From Enterococcus crotali (lineage in GTDB: Bacteria; Bacillota; Bacilli; Lactobacillales; Enterococcaceae): DNA of 64,000 bases. The stretch covers positions 62,086 to 126,085 of the forward strand of contig NZ_AYPQ01000004.1 in assembly GCF_000633635.1 (NCBI RefSeq). Direction: 5' to 3'. Of this stretch, positions 27,076-35,585 are shown in pieces. The position numbers and the translations under genes were made by a program. The notes beneath the pieces were generated by a model, which was not told where the DNA came from, did no database searches, and saw only the letters and a program-made list of their open reading frames with translations. How positions within the stretch are numbered: position 1 is the first letter of the stretch; each line of letters begins with the position of its first letter.

Positions 27076-28428
27076 GTGAAAGTCATAAAATTCGGCGGCA
27101 GTTCGCTGGCATCCGCTACACAATTAGAAAAAGTTTTACAAATCGTAAAAGAAGACACTTCACGAAAGTTTGTGGTTGTTTCAGCTCCTGGTAAGCGTTC
27201 TTCAGAAGATATTAAGGTAACCGATTTACTGATCGCTTACTATAATGCTTATTTAAATAATGAAAATACAACTGATATCATTGGAAAAATCGTGCATCGC
27301 TATGAAGCGATTTTGGATGAGCTTGGTCTAACAAAAGAAATTTTGACTGATATCCAACAAGCCATTCAACACCTATCTACCTTATCTAAGGATGATAATC
27401 CGCACCTCTTTGATGCTTTTTTAGCCAGTGGTGAGGATAATAATGCGAAATTGGTCGCGGCATTTTTCCAACAACGAGGGTTGAATGCACGTTATACTAA
27501 TCCAAAGGATCTTGGTATCATTGTGTCAGATGAACCTGGAAATGCACGGATCTTGCCGTCTTCCGCCCATAAAATCAATCAATTTAAAGCAACAGAAGAA
27601 ATTTTAGTCATTCCAGGCTTTTTTGGTTTTACGGAAACAGGAGATATTTGTACGTTTTCCAGAGGCGGATCAGATATCACAGGGTCGATTGTTGCAGCTG
27701 GTGTGAAAGCTGATATTTATGAGAACTTTACAGATGTCAATGGTATTTTTGTCGCTCATCCTGGAATCATTCATGAACCAAGGACAATTAAAGAACTGAC
27801 CTATCGGGAAATGCGGGAATTAGCTTATGCCGGATTTGCTGTATTACATGATGAAGCCTTGATGCCTGCTTATCGAGCGAACATTCCAGTAGTTATTAAA
27901 AATACGAATAACCCTGAACATCCAGGTACCTTGATTACAACTTCAAGAACGGTTAAACATGATCCAGTTGTCGGAATCGCTAGTGATCAAGGCTTTGCCA
28001 GTATCTATATTAGTAAGTATCTAATGAATAGAGAGTTAGGATTCGGTCGCCGTCTACTTCAGATTTTGGAAGAATTAGGTCTGAGTTATGAACATATGCC
28101 TTCTGGGATCGATGATATTTCGATCATTTTAAGAGAACGCCAATTAACGATCGACATCGAAGAAGAATTGATGAAACGGTTAGAACTTGAACTTGAACCT
28201 GATGAACTGCGGATCACCCATGGTTTATCTATGTTGATGGTGGTTGGTGAAGGGATGCGTCAACGCATCGGGGTCATGGCTGATAGTACTGCGGCTTTAG
28301 CTTTCAATAAGATCAACTTAGAAATGATCAACCAAGGTTCTTCTGAGGTCAGTATAATGTTTGGCATTCAAGAAGATCAGGAAGAAAAAGCGATCCAAGC
28401 CTTATATAAAACGTTTTTTGACGAATAA
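27076..28428 (+). CDS. lysC: Aspartate kinase
   Basis: A 450-residue monofunctional aspartokinase: kinase domain beginning KVIKFGGSSLA, with FSRGGSDITGSIVAAG (about 200-215) for aspartate binding, and two C-terminal ACT domains (about 305-450) for feedback by lysine or threonine. It makes aspartyl phosphate, the first step to lysine, threonine, methionine and diaminopimelate. GTG eight bases after AGGAG is the likely start; the ATG at 27043 lacks a ribosome site. Single gene with a terminator. The symbol follows Bacillus usage; the paralogue type is not certain. Confidence 0.88.
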   Translation: MKVIKFGGSSLASATQLEKVLQIVKEDTSRKFVVVSAPGKRSSEDIKVTDLLIAYYNAYLNNENTTDIIGKIVHRYEAILDELGLTKEILTDIQQAIQHLSTLSKDDNPHLFDAFLASGEDNNAKLVAAFFQQRGLNARYTNPKDLGIIVSDEPGNARILPSSAHKINQFKATEEILVIPGFFGFTETGDICTFSRGGSDITGSIVAAGVKADIYENFTDVNGIFVAHPGIIHEPRTIKELTYREMRELAYAGFAVLHDEALMPAYRANIPVVIKNTNNPEHPGTLITTSRTVKHDPVVGIASDQGFASIYISKYLMNRELGFGRRLLQILEELGLSYEHMPSGIDDISIILRERQLTIDIEEELMKRLELELEPDELRITHGLSMLMVVGEGMRQRIGVMADSTAALAFNKINLEMINQGSSEVSIMFGIQEDQEEKAIQALYKTFFDE

Positions 28429-28439
28429 TCAACAATATG

Positions 28440-28481
28440 AAACACAGAAGACCCTCATTTGGTGTTTTTCTGTGTTTTTTT
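28440..28481 (+). terminator. lysC terminator
   Basis: AAACACAGAA and TTCTGTGTTT flank an 18-base loop and are followed by TTTT. Confidence 0.85.
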
Positions 28482-28491
28482 AAAGAAAGCA

Positions 28492-28520
28492 TTCTCATCC
28501 CGAAAAGACTGGGGTACAAT
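28492..28520 (+). promoter_or_regulatory. Promoter of the ABC exporter operon
   Basis: TTCTCA, 17 bases, TACAAT; the GTG start follows about 38 bases later. Confidence 0.5.
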
Positions 28521-28558
28521 AAAAACAAGTTGCTAAATAAGAAAAGGTGGGGAACAAT

Positions 28559-29323
28559 GTGATCGAATTGGCAGGAGTTAGTAAAAACTATGGCACCAAG
28601 CAAGCGTTGAAGGAACTAAATCTAACAATCAAACAAGGCGAAATTTTTGGATTTCTTGGGCACAATGGTGCTGGTAAATCAACAACGATCAAAAGTTTGG
28701 TAAGTATCATCCAACCATCCAGTGGTTCTATTAAAGTTGATGGTTTGGAGTTAGCAGAAAATCGACAAGCAATCAAGCAGAAAATTGCTTATGTTCCTGA
28801 CACGCCTGATATCTTTTTACAATTAACAGCAGGCGAATATTGGGATTTGATTAGTGCCGCTTATGAACTTGACGAGACGCAAAAGCAGAACCGCTTGAAC
28901 GAATTGGCTACTTTATTCGACATGTTAAGTCATCAAGATGAAACGTTAGCTAGTTTTTCTCACGGTATGCGGCAAAAAACGATTATCATCGGTGCGTTAT
29001 TGCCCGATCCTGATATTTGGATTTTGGATGAACCGCTGCAAGGTTTAGATCCTCAGGCGGCGTTTGATTTGAAACAAATGATGAAAGCCCATGCTGCGAA
29101 AGGGAAAACGGTTATTTTTTCAACGCACGCCTTAGATACAGCACAACAATTATGTGATCAGTTGGCTATTCTTAAGAAAGGTGAACTCATTTACAATGGT
29201 TCTGTCGATGATTTATTAGCACAATCACCTAATGAATCTTTAGAGGGCATTTATTTGAAGATGGCTGGCCGTCAATCAGATACTGAATTAATAGAACGTA
29301 TTGAAGGTGATATAAATGAATAA
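28559..29323 (+). CDS. ABC transporter ATP-binding protein
   Basis: A 254-residue ATPase with Walker A GHNGAGKSTT (about 34-43), Walker B WILDEPLQGLD and a degenerate signature FSHGMRQKT in place of LSGGQ, as seen in many EcsA/drug-export type ATPases. The start is GTG after AAGGTGGGG; the start codon four codons upstream overlaps the ribosome site. Its end overlaps the permease gene by eight bases, so the two form an export-type ABC system. The cargo is not identifiable. Confidence 0.85.
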   Translation: MIELAGVSKNYGTKQALKELNLTIKQGEIFGFLGHNGAGKSTTIKSLVSIIQPSSGSIKVDGLELAENRQAIKQKIAYVPDTPDIFLQLTAGEYWDLISAAYELDETQKQNRLNELATLFDMLSHQDETLASFSHGMRQKTIIIGALLPDPDIWILDEPLQGLDPQAAFDLKQMMKAHAAKGKTVIFSTHALDTAQQLCDQLAILKKGELIYNGSVDDLLAQSPNESLEGIYLKMAGRQSDTELIERIEGDINE

Positions 29324-30899
29324 ACCGCAATTGCTTGAATTAACACGAGTCAACTTACGCTACGCTAATCCTCAAATAACGGATCGAGCTCGAAAAAAGG
29401 GGAAAAGTGGAAAAGCCTTGACGCGTGCCTTGATCAATCAATATTTGCTTTCTGGTGTTTTATTTTTATTTATTTACGGCGTAACGATGTTTCTGATCGA
29501 TTTTAGCCAGATGCCGGGCTTCTTCACTTATTATGTAGCCTTGTTTAGTATCTTAGCTTTTTCACAAGGCATTTCAGTTATTTATAATGTTTTTTTTGAA
29601 AGTCAGGACTTACCGGCCTATTTACCACTGCCCTTTAAACAGAGTATGATTTTTACAGCAAAGATCTTGGTTGTTGCTTTAACTGTCACGCCTTTTGTTT
29701 TTCCGATGCTAGTCGTCTTCTTACTGACTGGCTGGCGAGCAGGGATTTTCTTGCCAGTGACTATTGTTTTGGCGATTTTGCTTTTTTTATTGGTTTTAGC
29801 GACAGTTTTTGCAATTTGCTGTTTGATCGTGTTTGGCTTAACTCGAACGAAATTTTTCAAAGAGCATAAAAAAGTTGTGACTAGCTTGTTGTTGGGGATT
29901 TCGATGACGATTGCGATCGTGGGAATTATTTTTATGAATGGGCAAAGTTCTTATTCTGAAACTGGTCAAATGGATCGTCAGCCAATTGCCATTTTATTGC
30001 CACTATTTCAGATTGTATCTAACCCATTTTCGACATCAGGGCTGCTCAGTTTAGCAGGATTGATCGCTATATTGTTATTATTGTTGTTGGCCATCAAAGG
30101 ATTGATTTTACCAAAACTCTATGAACAACTGACTGACGTGTCCACTGCCAAAGGTGCTCACCGTCGAACACATAAAGTAAATCAAAGCTTAAACCAACTA
30201 CTGATAGGTTATAATACCCAGTTATTGAAAGAACCCAACCTAATTATGCAAGTATTATCAAATTCTTTATTGATGCCAATGATCTTTATCTTTACATTTG
30301 CGTTTGGCGGCTCACTGAATTTAAGCCATTTAGAGGTACGTTTTATTGGGGTCGTTTTTTTAGCTGGAATTGCCTTGGCTTGGATGACGATCAATCAGAC
30401 ATCTTTTATTAGTAATCTGATTTCTCTTGATCAAGAAAATTTTCATTTTATCCGCTCTTTACCTATTTCAATGACTCGCTATATGCAGAAAAAATTTTTA
30501 GTTGGGCTGGTTGTACAGCTCATTTTAACGGGTGGAGTTGCGTTGATTGCTAGTCTTCTCTTTCAGCTACCGATTATTTTTGGGATTAGTTTAGTAACTG
30601 GTTCCTTATTAGGTAGTTATCTGCTTTGTCTGCGTTTTTTTGCAAGAGATCATCGATTTATCTTATTGGAATGGACAAGTATCAGTCAATTGTTTAATCG
30701 CGGATCTGGAAGTACAGGGTTAGTTTTGACAATGTTCGGATCGATTCTTGGTAGTTTAATTGTTCTAACACTTTATGGCTTTGCTGCTGTGTATCTACCA
30801 TTTTGGCCGTTAAATATAGGCGTTTTAATGCTTATCGTCCTTGTGACTATTCTGTGGATCCGTCACTATCAAAAAAACTTTTGGGCACGTTTTGATTAA
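29316..30899 (+). CDS. ABC transporter permease
   Basis: A 527-residue protein with about a dozen hydrophobic segments: two near 45-95, a cluster at 115-200, more at 235-265, 325-365 and 400-525. The N-terminal cytoplasmic stretch is basic (RARKKGKSGKALTR). It is longer than EcsB and belongs to an export-type permease group that pairs with single ATPases; I cannot name the family with certainty. It is translationally coupled to the ATPase before it. Its stop is followed by the composite repeat A3. Confidence 0.75.
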   Translation: MNKPQLLELTRVNLRYANPQITDRARKKGKSGKALTRALINQYLLSGVLFLFIYGVTMFLIDFSQMPGFFTYYVALFSILAFSQGISVIYNVFFESQDLPAYLPLPFKQSMIFTAKILVVALTVTPFVFPMLVVFLLTGWRAGIFLPVTIVLAILLFLLVLATVFAICCLIVFGLTRTKFFKEHKKVVTSLLLGISMTIAIVGIIFMNGQSSYSETGQMDRQPIAILLPLFQIVSNPFSTSGLLSLAGLIAILLLLLLAIKGLILPKLYEQLTDVSTAKGAHRRTHKVNQSLNQLLIGYNTQLLKEPNLIMQVLSNSLLMPMIFIFTFAFGGSLNLSHLEVRFIGVVFLAGIALAWMTINQTSFISNLISLDQENFHFIRSLPISMTRYMQKKFLVGLVVQLILTGGVALIASLLFQLPIIFGISLVTGSLLGSYLLCLRFFARDHRFILLEWTSISQLFNRGSGSTGLVLTMFGSILGSLIVLTLYGFAAVYLPFWPLNIGVLMLIVLVTILWIRHYQKNFWARFD

Positions 30900-31008
30900 T
30901 ATATATAAATAAAACGAGCCCGGGACAAAACTAATTTTTAGTTTTATCCCGGGCTCTAAAACCGAATAAACGGCGAGAAAAAAGCAGCTCCTTCGGAAAT
31001 AAGCTGGA

Positions 31009-31062
31009 ATTGCTATGAAACACAGCGAAGCATGAGCTGATGTAAAACAGTACCTACTTGGT
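31009..31062 (+). repeat. Family C module, copy 1
   Basis: A 54-base module beginning ATTGCTATGAAACACAG and ending ACAGTACCTACTTGGT. It is absent from the same place in the family A copy at 55226. Confidence 0.7.
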
Positions 31063-31080
31063 CACAAAAATTTGAAGAGC

Positions 31081-31135
31081 ACCAAGTAGGTACCAATCAT
31101 CATCAGTTCGTAAAATCACTGTGATTCTTGGCAAT
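31081..31135 (-). repeat. Family C module, copy 2 (inverted)
   Basis: On the minus strand it begins ATTGCCAAGAATCACAG and ends TTGGTACCTACTTGGT. It aligns along its whole 55 bases with the other two copies and interrupts the CACAAAAATTTGAAGAGCA/CAATTTTCGT block that is continuous in copy A4. Confidence 0.7.
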
Positions 31136-31153
31136 TTTCGTACATTCCCTCTT

Positions 31154-31207
31154 ATTGCTGTAAAACACAACGAGGTACGAGTTGATGTTGCACAGTACCT
31201 ACTTGGT
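31154..31207 (+). repeat. Family C module, copy 3
   Basis: A 54-base module beginning ATTGCTGTAAAACACAA and ending ACAGTACCTACTTGGT. It sits between CCCTCTT and TCTCGGAG, which are adjacent in the other A copies. Confidence 0.7.
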
Positions 31208-31341
31208 TCTCGGAGCTAAACACTTTTGTCTCGGCCTCATTTTTTTATACTAAAATGTACCAGTTAGCACGTGTATAAAATGGTATCATAAGAGTAACGT
31301 ATCGACTAAAAAATAAAATTATATTTCAGGAGGCTCATAAT

Positions 31342-31932
31342 ATGGAGACATGCGACCAAAACAATTTAAAAAACTGGGTAAAGGAATTTCTAACGGATCA
31401 AAATTGTTTCAAAACGTATGATCACTGTATTTCAGTAGGAGACTACGCTTATGAGTTAGGTAAGGATTATTTGGATGAGCCGGATAAAGCTCGAATTGCA
31501 GGCTATTTGCATGATATTTCAGCAATTTATCCAAACGATCAAAGAATCGATGTAGCTAAGAGGATGGGAATCGATTTATATAAAGAAGAAATAGCACTCC
31601 CGATGATCATTCACCAAAAAATATCGAAGGCGATAGCCTTAAATGAATTCAAGGTGACTGATCCGGCGATTCTGTCGGCTATCGAATGTCATACCACTTT
31701 AAAAGGGGACTATTCTGATTTAGATTTAGTTGTCTTTATAGCAGATAAAATAAAATGGGATCAAGAAGGAAAACCGCCTTATATTGCAGGTCTGATGGCC
31801 GCTTTGGATAATTCGTTAGAAGAGGCCGCTTATTATTATATTGAGTATTTATTAAATCATGATATTCAGGTGATCCATCCGTGGTTGAATGAAGCGCATG
31901 TGAAATTGAAAAAGCAGTTAACCGCTGTTTAG
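31342..31932 (+). CDS. HD-domain hydrolase, YqeK-like
   Basis: A 196-residue HD-superfamily protein with His in TYDHCISVGDYAYEL (about 30-44), the HD pair in AGYLHDIS (about 56-63), HTTL near 119 and the last Asp in VVFIADKIKWDQEG (about 131-144). The motif order fits YqeK, the symmetrical Ap4A hydrolase of Firmicutes, but it lies outside the usual nadD-yqeK-rsfS cluster, so it is perhaps a second, diverged member. CAGGAGGC precedes the ATG. It stands alone and ends at a strong terminator shared with the oleate hydratase gene. Confidence 0.7.
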   Translation: METCDQNNLKNWVKEFLTDQNCFKTYDHCISVGDYAYELGKDYLDEPDKARIAGYLHDISAIYPNDQRIDVAKRMGIDLYKEEIALPMIIHQKISKAIALNEFKVTDPAILSAIECHTTLKGDYSDLDLVVFIADKIKWDQEGKPPYIAGLMAALDNSLEEAAYYYIEYLLNHDIQVIHPWLNEAHVKLKKQLTAV

Positions 31933-31956
31933 CTTTTATTTTTAGAAAAATATAAC

Positions 31957-32006
31957 GAAAAAACCAACTTGGCTCTCTTTTGTTAAAAGAGGCAAGTTGG
32001 TTTTTA
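31957..32006. terminator. Bidirectional terminator between the HD and oleate hydratase genes
   Basis: AAAAAACCAACTTG and CAAGTTGGTTTTT enclose an inner stem (CTCTTTT/AAAAGAG); both strands end in T runs. Confidence 0.92.
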
Positions 32007-32032
32007 TATAATTACGATAGTTTCAATTTGCT

Positions 32033-33805
32033 TTACAATAAATCAGCATCTTTCAAAATATCTCCAATGTAGGTATCTTTCGTTTTCTCAACAAATTTCT
32101 CAACGATTTTACGTTCTACAAAAGGTAATTCCATTTCAGTCAGCTTCTTCTTATCAGATAAATAATAAACAGAATTAGCTAATGTCCGTAAGTCATAAGC
32201 GGAAGCAAAGACCTCTGGCACACCACGTTCAACATCCAATAACTGATAAACAGCTTCCATGGCCGTTCGAACAGAATATTCAGTCGTGAATACTGTGTCT
32301 CGTTCTGTTTCAGCGAAGTTACCGATAAAGGCTAAGTTTTTAGAACCTGCCGGAATCACTAATGGACGGTCTCCAGGTTCACGTAACATGAAGTAAGAGG
32401 TGATAAATGGCATATAAACTGGAATCGCTGTACATGAGTTTTCGGCGAATTTAGAGATATCTTCTTCAGGAACACCTAAGTGATACATCAATTCTTGAGC
32501 AATCTCTGAACCTGAACATTGTTCGATTGGTTTTTTGATGTAATTTCCTGGAGTATTTGATAATAAGCCGTATACCCAAGTGATTGATTGTTGTTCATTT
32601 TGTTCTTTAAAATGAGGTTGACGGTGCATCGCAAAACTCATCAACCAGTTTGAGTCTTTGATCGTGATGATCCCACCAGTTACGATTTTCCCTGTTCTTA
32701 ATTTACGATGCGTCAATCTGGAAATATAAGGCTCGATATCAAAATTTTCCCATGTTACAGTAGCGGAAACAAACCAACTTTCTTCTGGTAAGTTCTCGCA
32801 AAAAACATCAGGATTACCAAATTCGGGTGATTGTTTTGCTAAGTTCTTCCAAAGGTTCCAGCTACCGCCTAAATCATGTGTGATCGGTGCGGGTGTTTGA
32901 TGGTCGCCTTCAGTTGAGCTTTCAGTGATCGAGCCATTTGTGACAAAGACTAGATCATTTTCTGTTAAATGAATTTCCTCCGTTTTCCCTGCTCTTGTTA
33001 ATAAAATACTTTTAGCCACTTTTGTTTCCTCAGTGATATCGACTTTGATATCATTGATTTTTGTTTCATATTGGAAGTCTACGCCATTATCTTTTAAAAA
33101 GCTCAACAATGGTTTAACTAAAGATTCAAATTGATTATAGCGTGTAAATTTCAATGCAGTAAAATCTGGTAACCCTTTGATATGATGGATAAAACGCATG
33201 ACGTAGCGTCTCATTTCAATAGCTGAATGCCATTTTTCAAAAGCGAACATCGTGCACCAATATAACCAAAAATTAGATTCAAAGAATTCTTCAGTGAAAA
33301 CATCTTCGATTCGTTTACCAATCAATTTATCTTCTGACGTCATAAATAAATCGACGAGTTCTTTTTGGGCCTTTTTAGATAACGTAAATTCACCATCATC
33401 TGAGGCACGTTCTCCTCGATTATAAATGATGCGACAGTTTGAAGAGTTAGGATCGTCATGATCCAGCCAGTAAAATTCATCTAAGACTGAGGCATCTTCG
33501 ACTTCTAGTGAAGGCACCGAACGAAACAGGTCCCATAAACATTCAAAATGATTTTCCATTTCGCGTCCACCGCGTGTAACAAAACCATCATGGGGAATGA
33601 ATTTTCCATCCAAAGAGCCACCTGATAAAGATAATTCTTCAAAAATATGGATATGTTCACCTTTCATGTGTCCGTCACGAATCAAAAAGACTGCTGCTGC
33701 TAAACCGGCTAAGCCTGCGCCTACGATATAAGCGTTTTTCTCATCCACGCCAACGGGTTTTCTGCTTCTTGCAAATGCTTCATAGTTTCCACTTACGTAC
33801 TTCAT
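32033..33805 (-). CDS. ohyA: Oleate hydratase (67 kDa myosin-cross-reactive antigen family)
   Basis: A 590-residue FAD enzyme. The N-terminal dinucleotide motif is [18 protein letters not shown] (about 28-45), followed by a Glu (HIFEE) for the ribose. The rest matches the oleate hydratase family in length and in segments such as [17 protein letters not shown]. It adds water to oleic and linoleic acid to give 10-hydroxy acids, and is thought to detoxify host fatty acids. The start follows AGGAGGGATC. A perfect dyad overlaps its -10 box; no regulator gene is adjacent. The symbol follows staphylococcal usage. Confidence 0.93.
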   Translation of the reverse strand: MKYVSGNYEAFARSRKPVGVDEKNAYIVGAGLAGLAAAVFLIRDGHMKGEHIHIFEELSLSGGSLDGKFIPHDGFVTRGGREMENHFECLWDLFRSVPSLEVEDASVLDEFYWLDHDDPNSSNCRIIYNRGERASDDGEFTLSKKAQKELVDLFMTSEDKLIGKRIEDVFTEEFFESNFWLYWCTMFAFEKWHSAIEMRRYVMRFIHHIKGLPDFTALKFTRYNQFESLVKPLLSFLKDNGVDFQYETKINDIKVDITEETKVAKSILLTRAGKTEEIHLTENDLVFVTNGSITESSTEGDHQTPAPITHDLGGSWNLWKNLAKQSPEFGNPDVFCENLPEESWFVSATVTWENFDIEPYISRLTHRKLRTGKIVTGGIITIKDSNWLMSFAMHRQPHFKEQNEQQSITWVYGLLSNTPGNYIKKPIEQCSGSEIAQELMYHLGVPEEDISKFAENSCTAIPVYMPFITSYFMLREPGDRPLVIPAGSKNLAFIGNFAETERDTVFTTEYSVRTAMEAVYQLLDVERGVPEVFASAYDLRTLANSVYYLSDKKKLTEMELPFVERKIVEKFVEKTKDTYIGDILKDADLL

Positions 33806-33829
33806 AAAGATCCCTCCTGATTTTTGATC

Positions 33830-33850
33830 TGTTACAAGGTCATTGTAACA
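33830..33850 (-). promoter_or_regulatory. Operator-like dyad at the oleate hydratase promoter
   Basis: TGTTACAA, five bases, TTGTAACA: a perfect 8-5-8 dyad that covers the -10 box and the start region of transcription, of the size bound by TetR-type repressors. Confidence 0.7.
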
Positions 33851-33870
33851 AGAGGAGGTATGGCAAACAA
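33842..33870 (-). promoter_or_regulatory. Oleate hydratase promoter
   Basis: Minus-strand TTGTTT, 17 bases, TACAAT, about 37 bases before the start codon. Confidence 0.65.
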
Positions 33871-33979
33871 AAGATAGCCTTTTAAAATTAGACAGTTGAG
33901 CGTTTTTGTATGGATAATGGATAGGAGTGGAAATGAAAAAGCCCTTTAGCTACGTTAAGAGCTAAAGAGCTTGATCTAT

Positions 33980-34261
33980 TTATACAGGTGAAATAGTGAC
34001 CGTATTTTCTGCTGCTGTGCAACTTGAATCATCAAGGATTTTTGAACCAAGCTCCTGCATGATTTTCAACGCTTCTAGTAACTCTAATCCAGAATCACTT
34101 AAACAATATTCGACTTTTAAAGGGTAGCCTAGATGACTGTTTTTTATCACTAGGCCGCAGTCAGTTAGCTCTGAAAGTTGTTGTAACGGCATTTTTTCAG
34201 TGATATTTTCGATATCTTTGTGGAGTTTGGATAAACGAGTAGGACCTAATCTTAATATCAT
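33980..34261 (-). CDS. HxlR-type winged-helix protein, N-terminally short
   Basis: The 93 residues match the second half of HxlR-family regulators: ITEKMPLQQLSELTDCGLV, then a wing with GYPLKVEYCLSDSGLELLEAL. The first helices with the usual GGKW..LIL segment are missing, and a stop codon stands two codons before the ATG. A ribosome site AAAGG touches the ATG with no spacing, which is poor. No upstream frame supplies the missing part. It could be a remnant or a shortened regulator. It lies between the GIY-YIG-like gene and the oleate hydratase gene on the same strand. Confidence 0.5.
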   Translation of the reverse strand: MILRLGPTRLSKLHKDIENITEKMPLQQLSELTDCGLVIKNSHLGYPLKVEYCLSDSGLELLEALKIMQELGSKILDDSSCTAAENTVTISPV

Positions 34262-34344
34262 CCTTTACTGCTTTATTTTGTAAATCAATCATAAGGGAAA
34301 AGAATGAATTTGAAAATTACTTACTTTCTAGTGGGTATGCTTAT

Positions 34345-35154
34345 TTATTGAATGACAGTCCATTCATTAAGTGTTTTTCCATCGGCATCAATCAATTCTA
34401 GCCAACTATTTGTTCCACCGAAGTATAAAAACAAGCCAACTTCATTGACGCTTTTTAAAATAATATCTTCCGTTGTTATAAAATTCTTTATTTTATCTTT
34501 ATGATCTTCTCTGATCCTCTGCCCCATTTTTGCAGAAAATCCTAGTGAACCATCCTTATTGAGCGGTGGTTCTGCCATCATAGTTGCTCCAGCTTTTAAA
34601 AGCATTTCATTTCGTTTGTGCCAAAGAGCAGTTGCTTTGCTCTCTCTTGTATTGATAAAAAATTCGATCTGGCTGACTTCTTTGGTCCATTTATGTCGCG
34701 CTTTGGCTGGTTTTGCTTTGGTTTTTTTAGGTTCTTCCTGTTGTTTTAAATAATAGCCAAATTTTTTTAGAACTAATAGGATTTCTTCTTTATAGTTTGT
34801 AACGGCTTTTGTAGCGCTTGTTGGAATGTTAGTTTCTGTTTGTGAGGTATGAGCGAATGTTAATCCATTGTTTGTGGCTTCTGTAAGAAAAGCCTGTTCT
34901 AAGTAGTCTAGTTCAATGTCCCAGGGTGGAGTGATTGTGATCAGTTTAGTGAAATCTGTGGTATCTTGAAAAATCCCAGCTTCAGTTTTTCCTATTGAAA
35001 CAAGTGTGTTGTTATTTAATAAGATGTAGACAACAGGCTGGTTTAAACTGATTTCGTTGTCTGTATATTCATATATATCAATATTTCCTTGTTTGTTGTT
35101 TAAGCTGATGTTTGTTTTGTTTTCTGTAATAAATACTTCGAGTTTGATTTCCAT
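34345..35154 (-). CDS. GIY-YIG-like protein with a DUF4357-like tail
   Basis: A 269-residue protein. The segment VVYILLNNNTLVSIGKTEAG (about 41-60) resembles the GIY-YIG nuclease core, and WDIELDYLEQAFLTEA (about 78-93) resembles its metal-binding Glu region. A basic linker follows (KKTKAKPAKARHK), then FINTRESKATALW ... GGTNSWLELIDADGKTLNEW, which looks like the DUF4357 repeat often joined to GIY-YIG domains. Whether it is an active nuclease is unclear: the first Tyr is present, but the second is replaced (VSIG). The start follows AAAAGGAGCC. Alone between the HxlR-type gene and the sugar locus. Confidence 0.5.
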   Translation of the reverse strand: MEIKLEVFITENKTNISLNNKQGNIDIYEYTDNEISLNQPVVYILLNNNTLVSIGKTEAGIFQDTTDFTKLITITPPWDIELDYLEQAFLTEATNNGLTFAHTSQTETNIPTSATKAVTNYKEEILLVLKKFGYYLKQQEEPKKTKAKPAKARHKWTKEVSQIEFFINTRESKATALWHKRNEMLLKAGATMMAEPPLNKDGSLGFSAKMGQRIREDHKDKIKNFITTEDIILKSVNEVGLFLYFGGTNSWLELIDADGKTLNEWTVIQ

Positions 35155-35338
35155 GTTAGGCTCCTTTTACGGTTGTCGATTGGGATGCTGTCTTTTATGT
35201 AGTAAGTAGAGTTTATCATGAAAATAGCAATAAGTCTTATAACTAAGCGCTTATCATGTGTAGGGGAAAAGGATGTTCCTTTTACTGATTGATCTTGTAA
35301 AAATGCTGTATAGATTGTTTGAGTAGTTAAGGTGTTTT

Positions 35339-35505
35339 ATGAGAAATAGTCTCATTTTTCTTTGTGTACATTTCTTTCTATTCACATTTTCAGTAAGTTA
35401 AGTCATGAAAAATAAGGTGTGATTTTATACGGATACAAGTATTTTTTTGATTAAAATATCAGGTTAAGCTAGTGATTCGAAATGAGAAAAAACTCATTTT
35501 TCTTT
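35339..35505 (+). repeat. Pair of 24-25 base hairpin motifs in a 431-base gene-free stretch
   Basis: ATGAGAAATAGTCTCATTTT at 35339 and ATGAGAAAAAACTCATTTTT at 35482 are both ATGAG/CTCAT stem-loops followed by TTCTTT. The stretch 35155-35585 otherwise holds only the promoter of the DUF2264 gene. Confidence 0.5.
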
Positions 35506-35526
35506 CGTTTGATTATAAAATCATAG

Positions 35527-35555
35527 TTGAAAAAACTGCTTCGTCTTGTTATTCT
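35527..35555 (+). promoter_or_regulatory. Promoter of the DUF2264 operon
   Basis: TTGAAA, 17 bases, TATTCT, about 30 bases before the ATG. No TAACATGTTA-type site is seen here. Confidence 0.55.
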
Positions 35556-35585
35556 GTTCAGTAAAATGAGACAGGAGGTTCTTTG

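Larger units (their letters stand above)
30913..31250 (+). repeat. Family A intergenic repeat, copy A3, carrying three family C modules
   Basis: The left hairpin (30916-30956, GAGCCCGGGACAAAACT and near complement) is followed by ACCGAATAAACGG, a CTTCGGAAATAAGCTG block, a middle with CACAAAAATTTGAAGAGC, and a right end with TTCTCGGAGCTAAACAC and TTTTGTCTCGGCCTCATTT. The right end is an imperfect complement of the left one. Compared with the copy at 55226 this one is longer by three inserted segments, all of them family C. It fills the 442-base gap between the permease gene and the HD gene. Confidence 0.75.

Noticed and set aside
30900-31341. CRISPR-like array or attC-type sites in the repeat-rich gap
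   Set aside because: The repeats are few, of unequal spacing and in both orientations, with no cas or integrase gene near. They fit a composite of families A and C.
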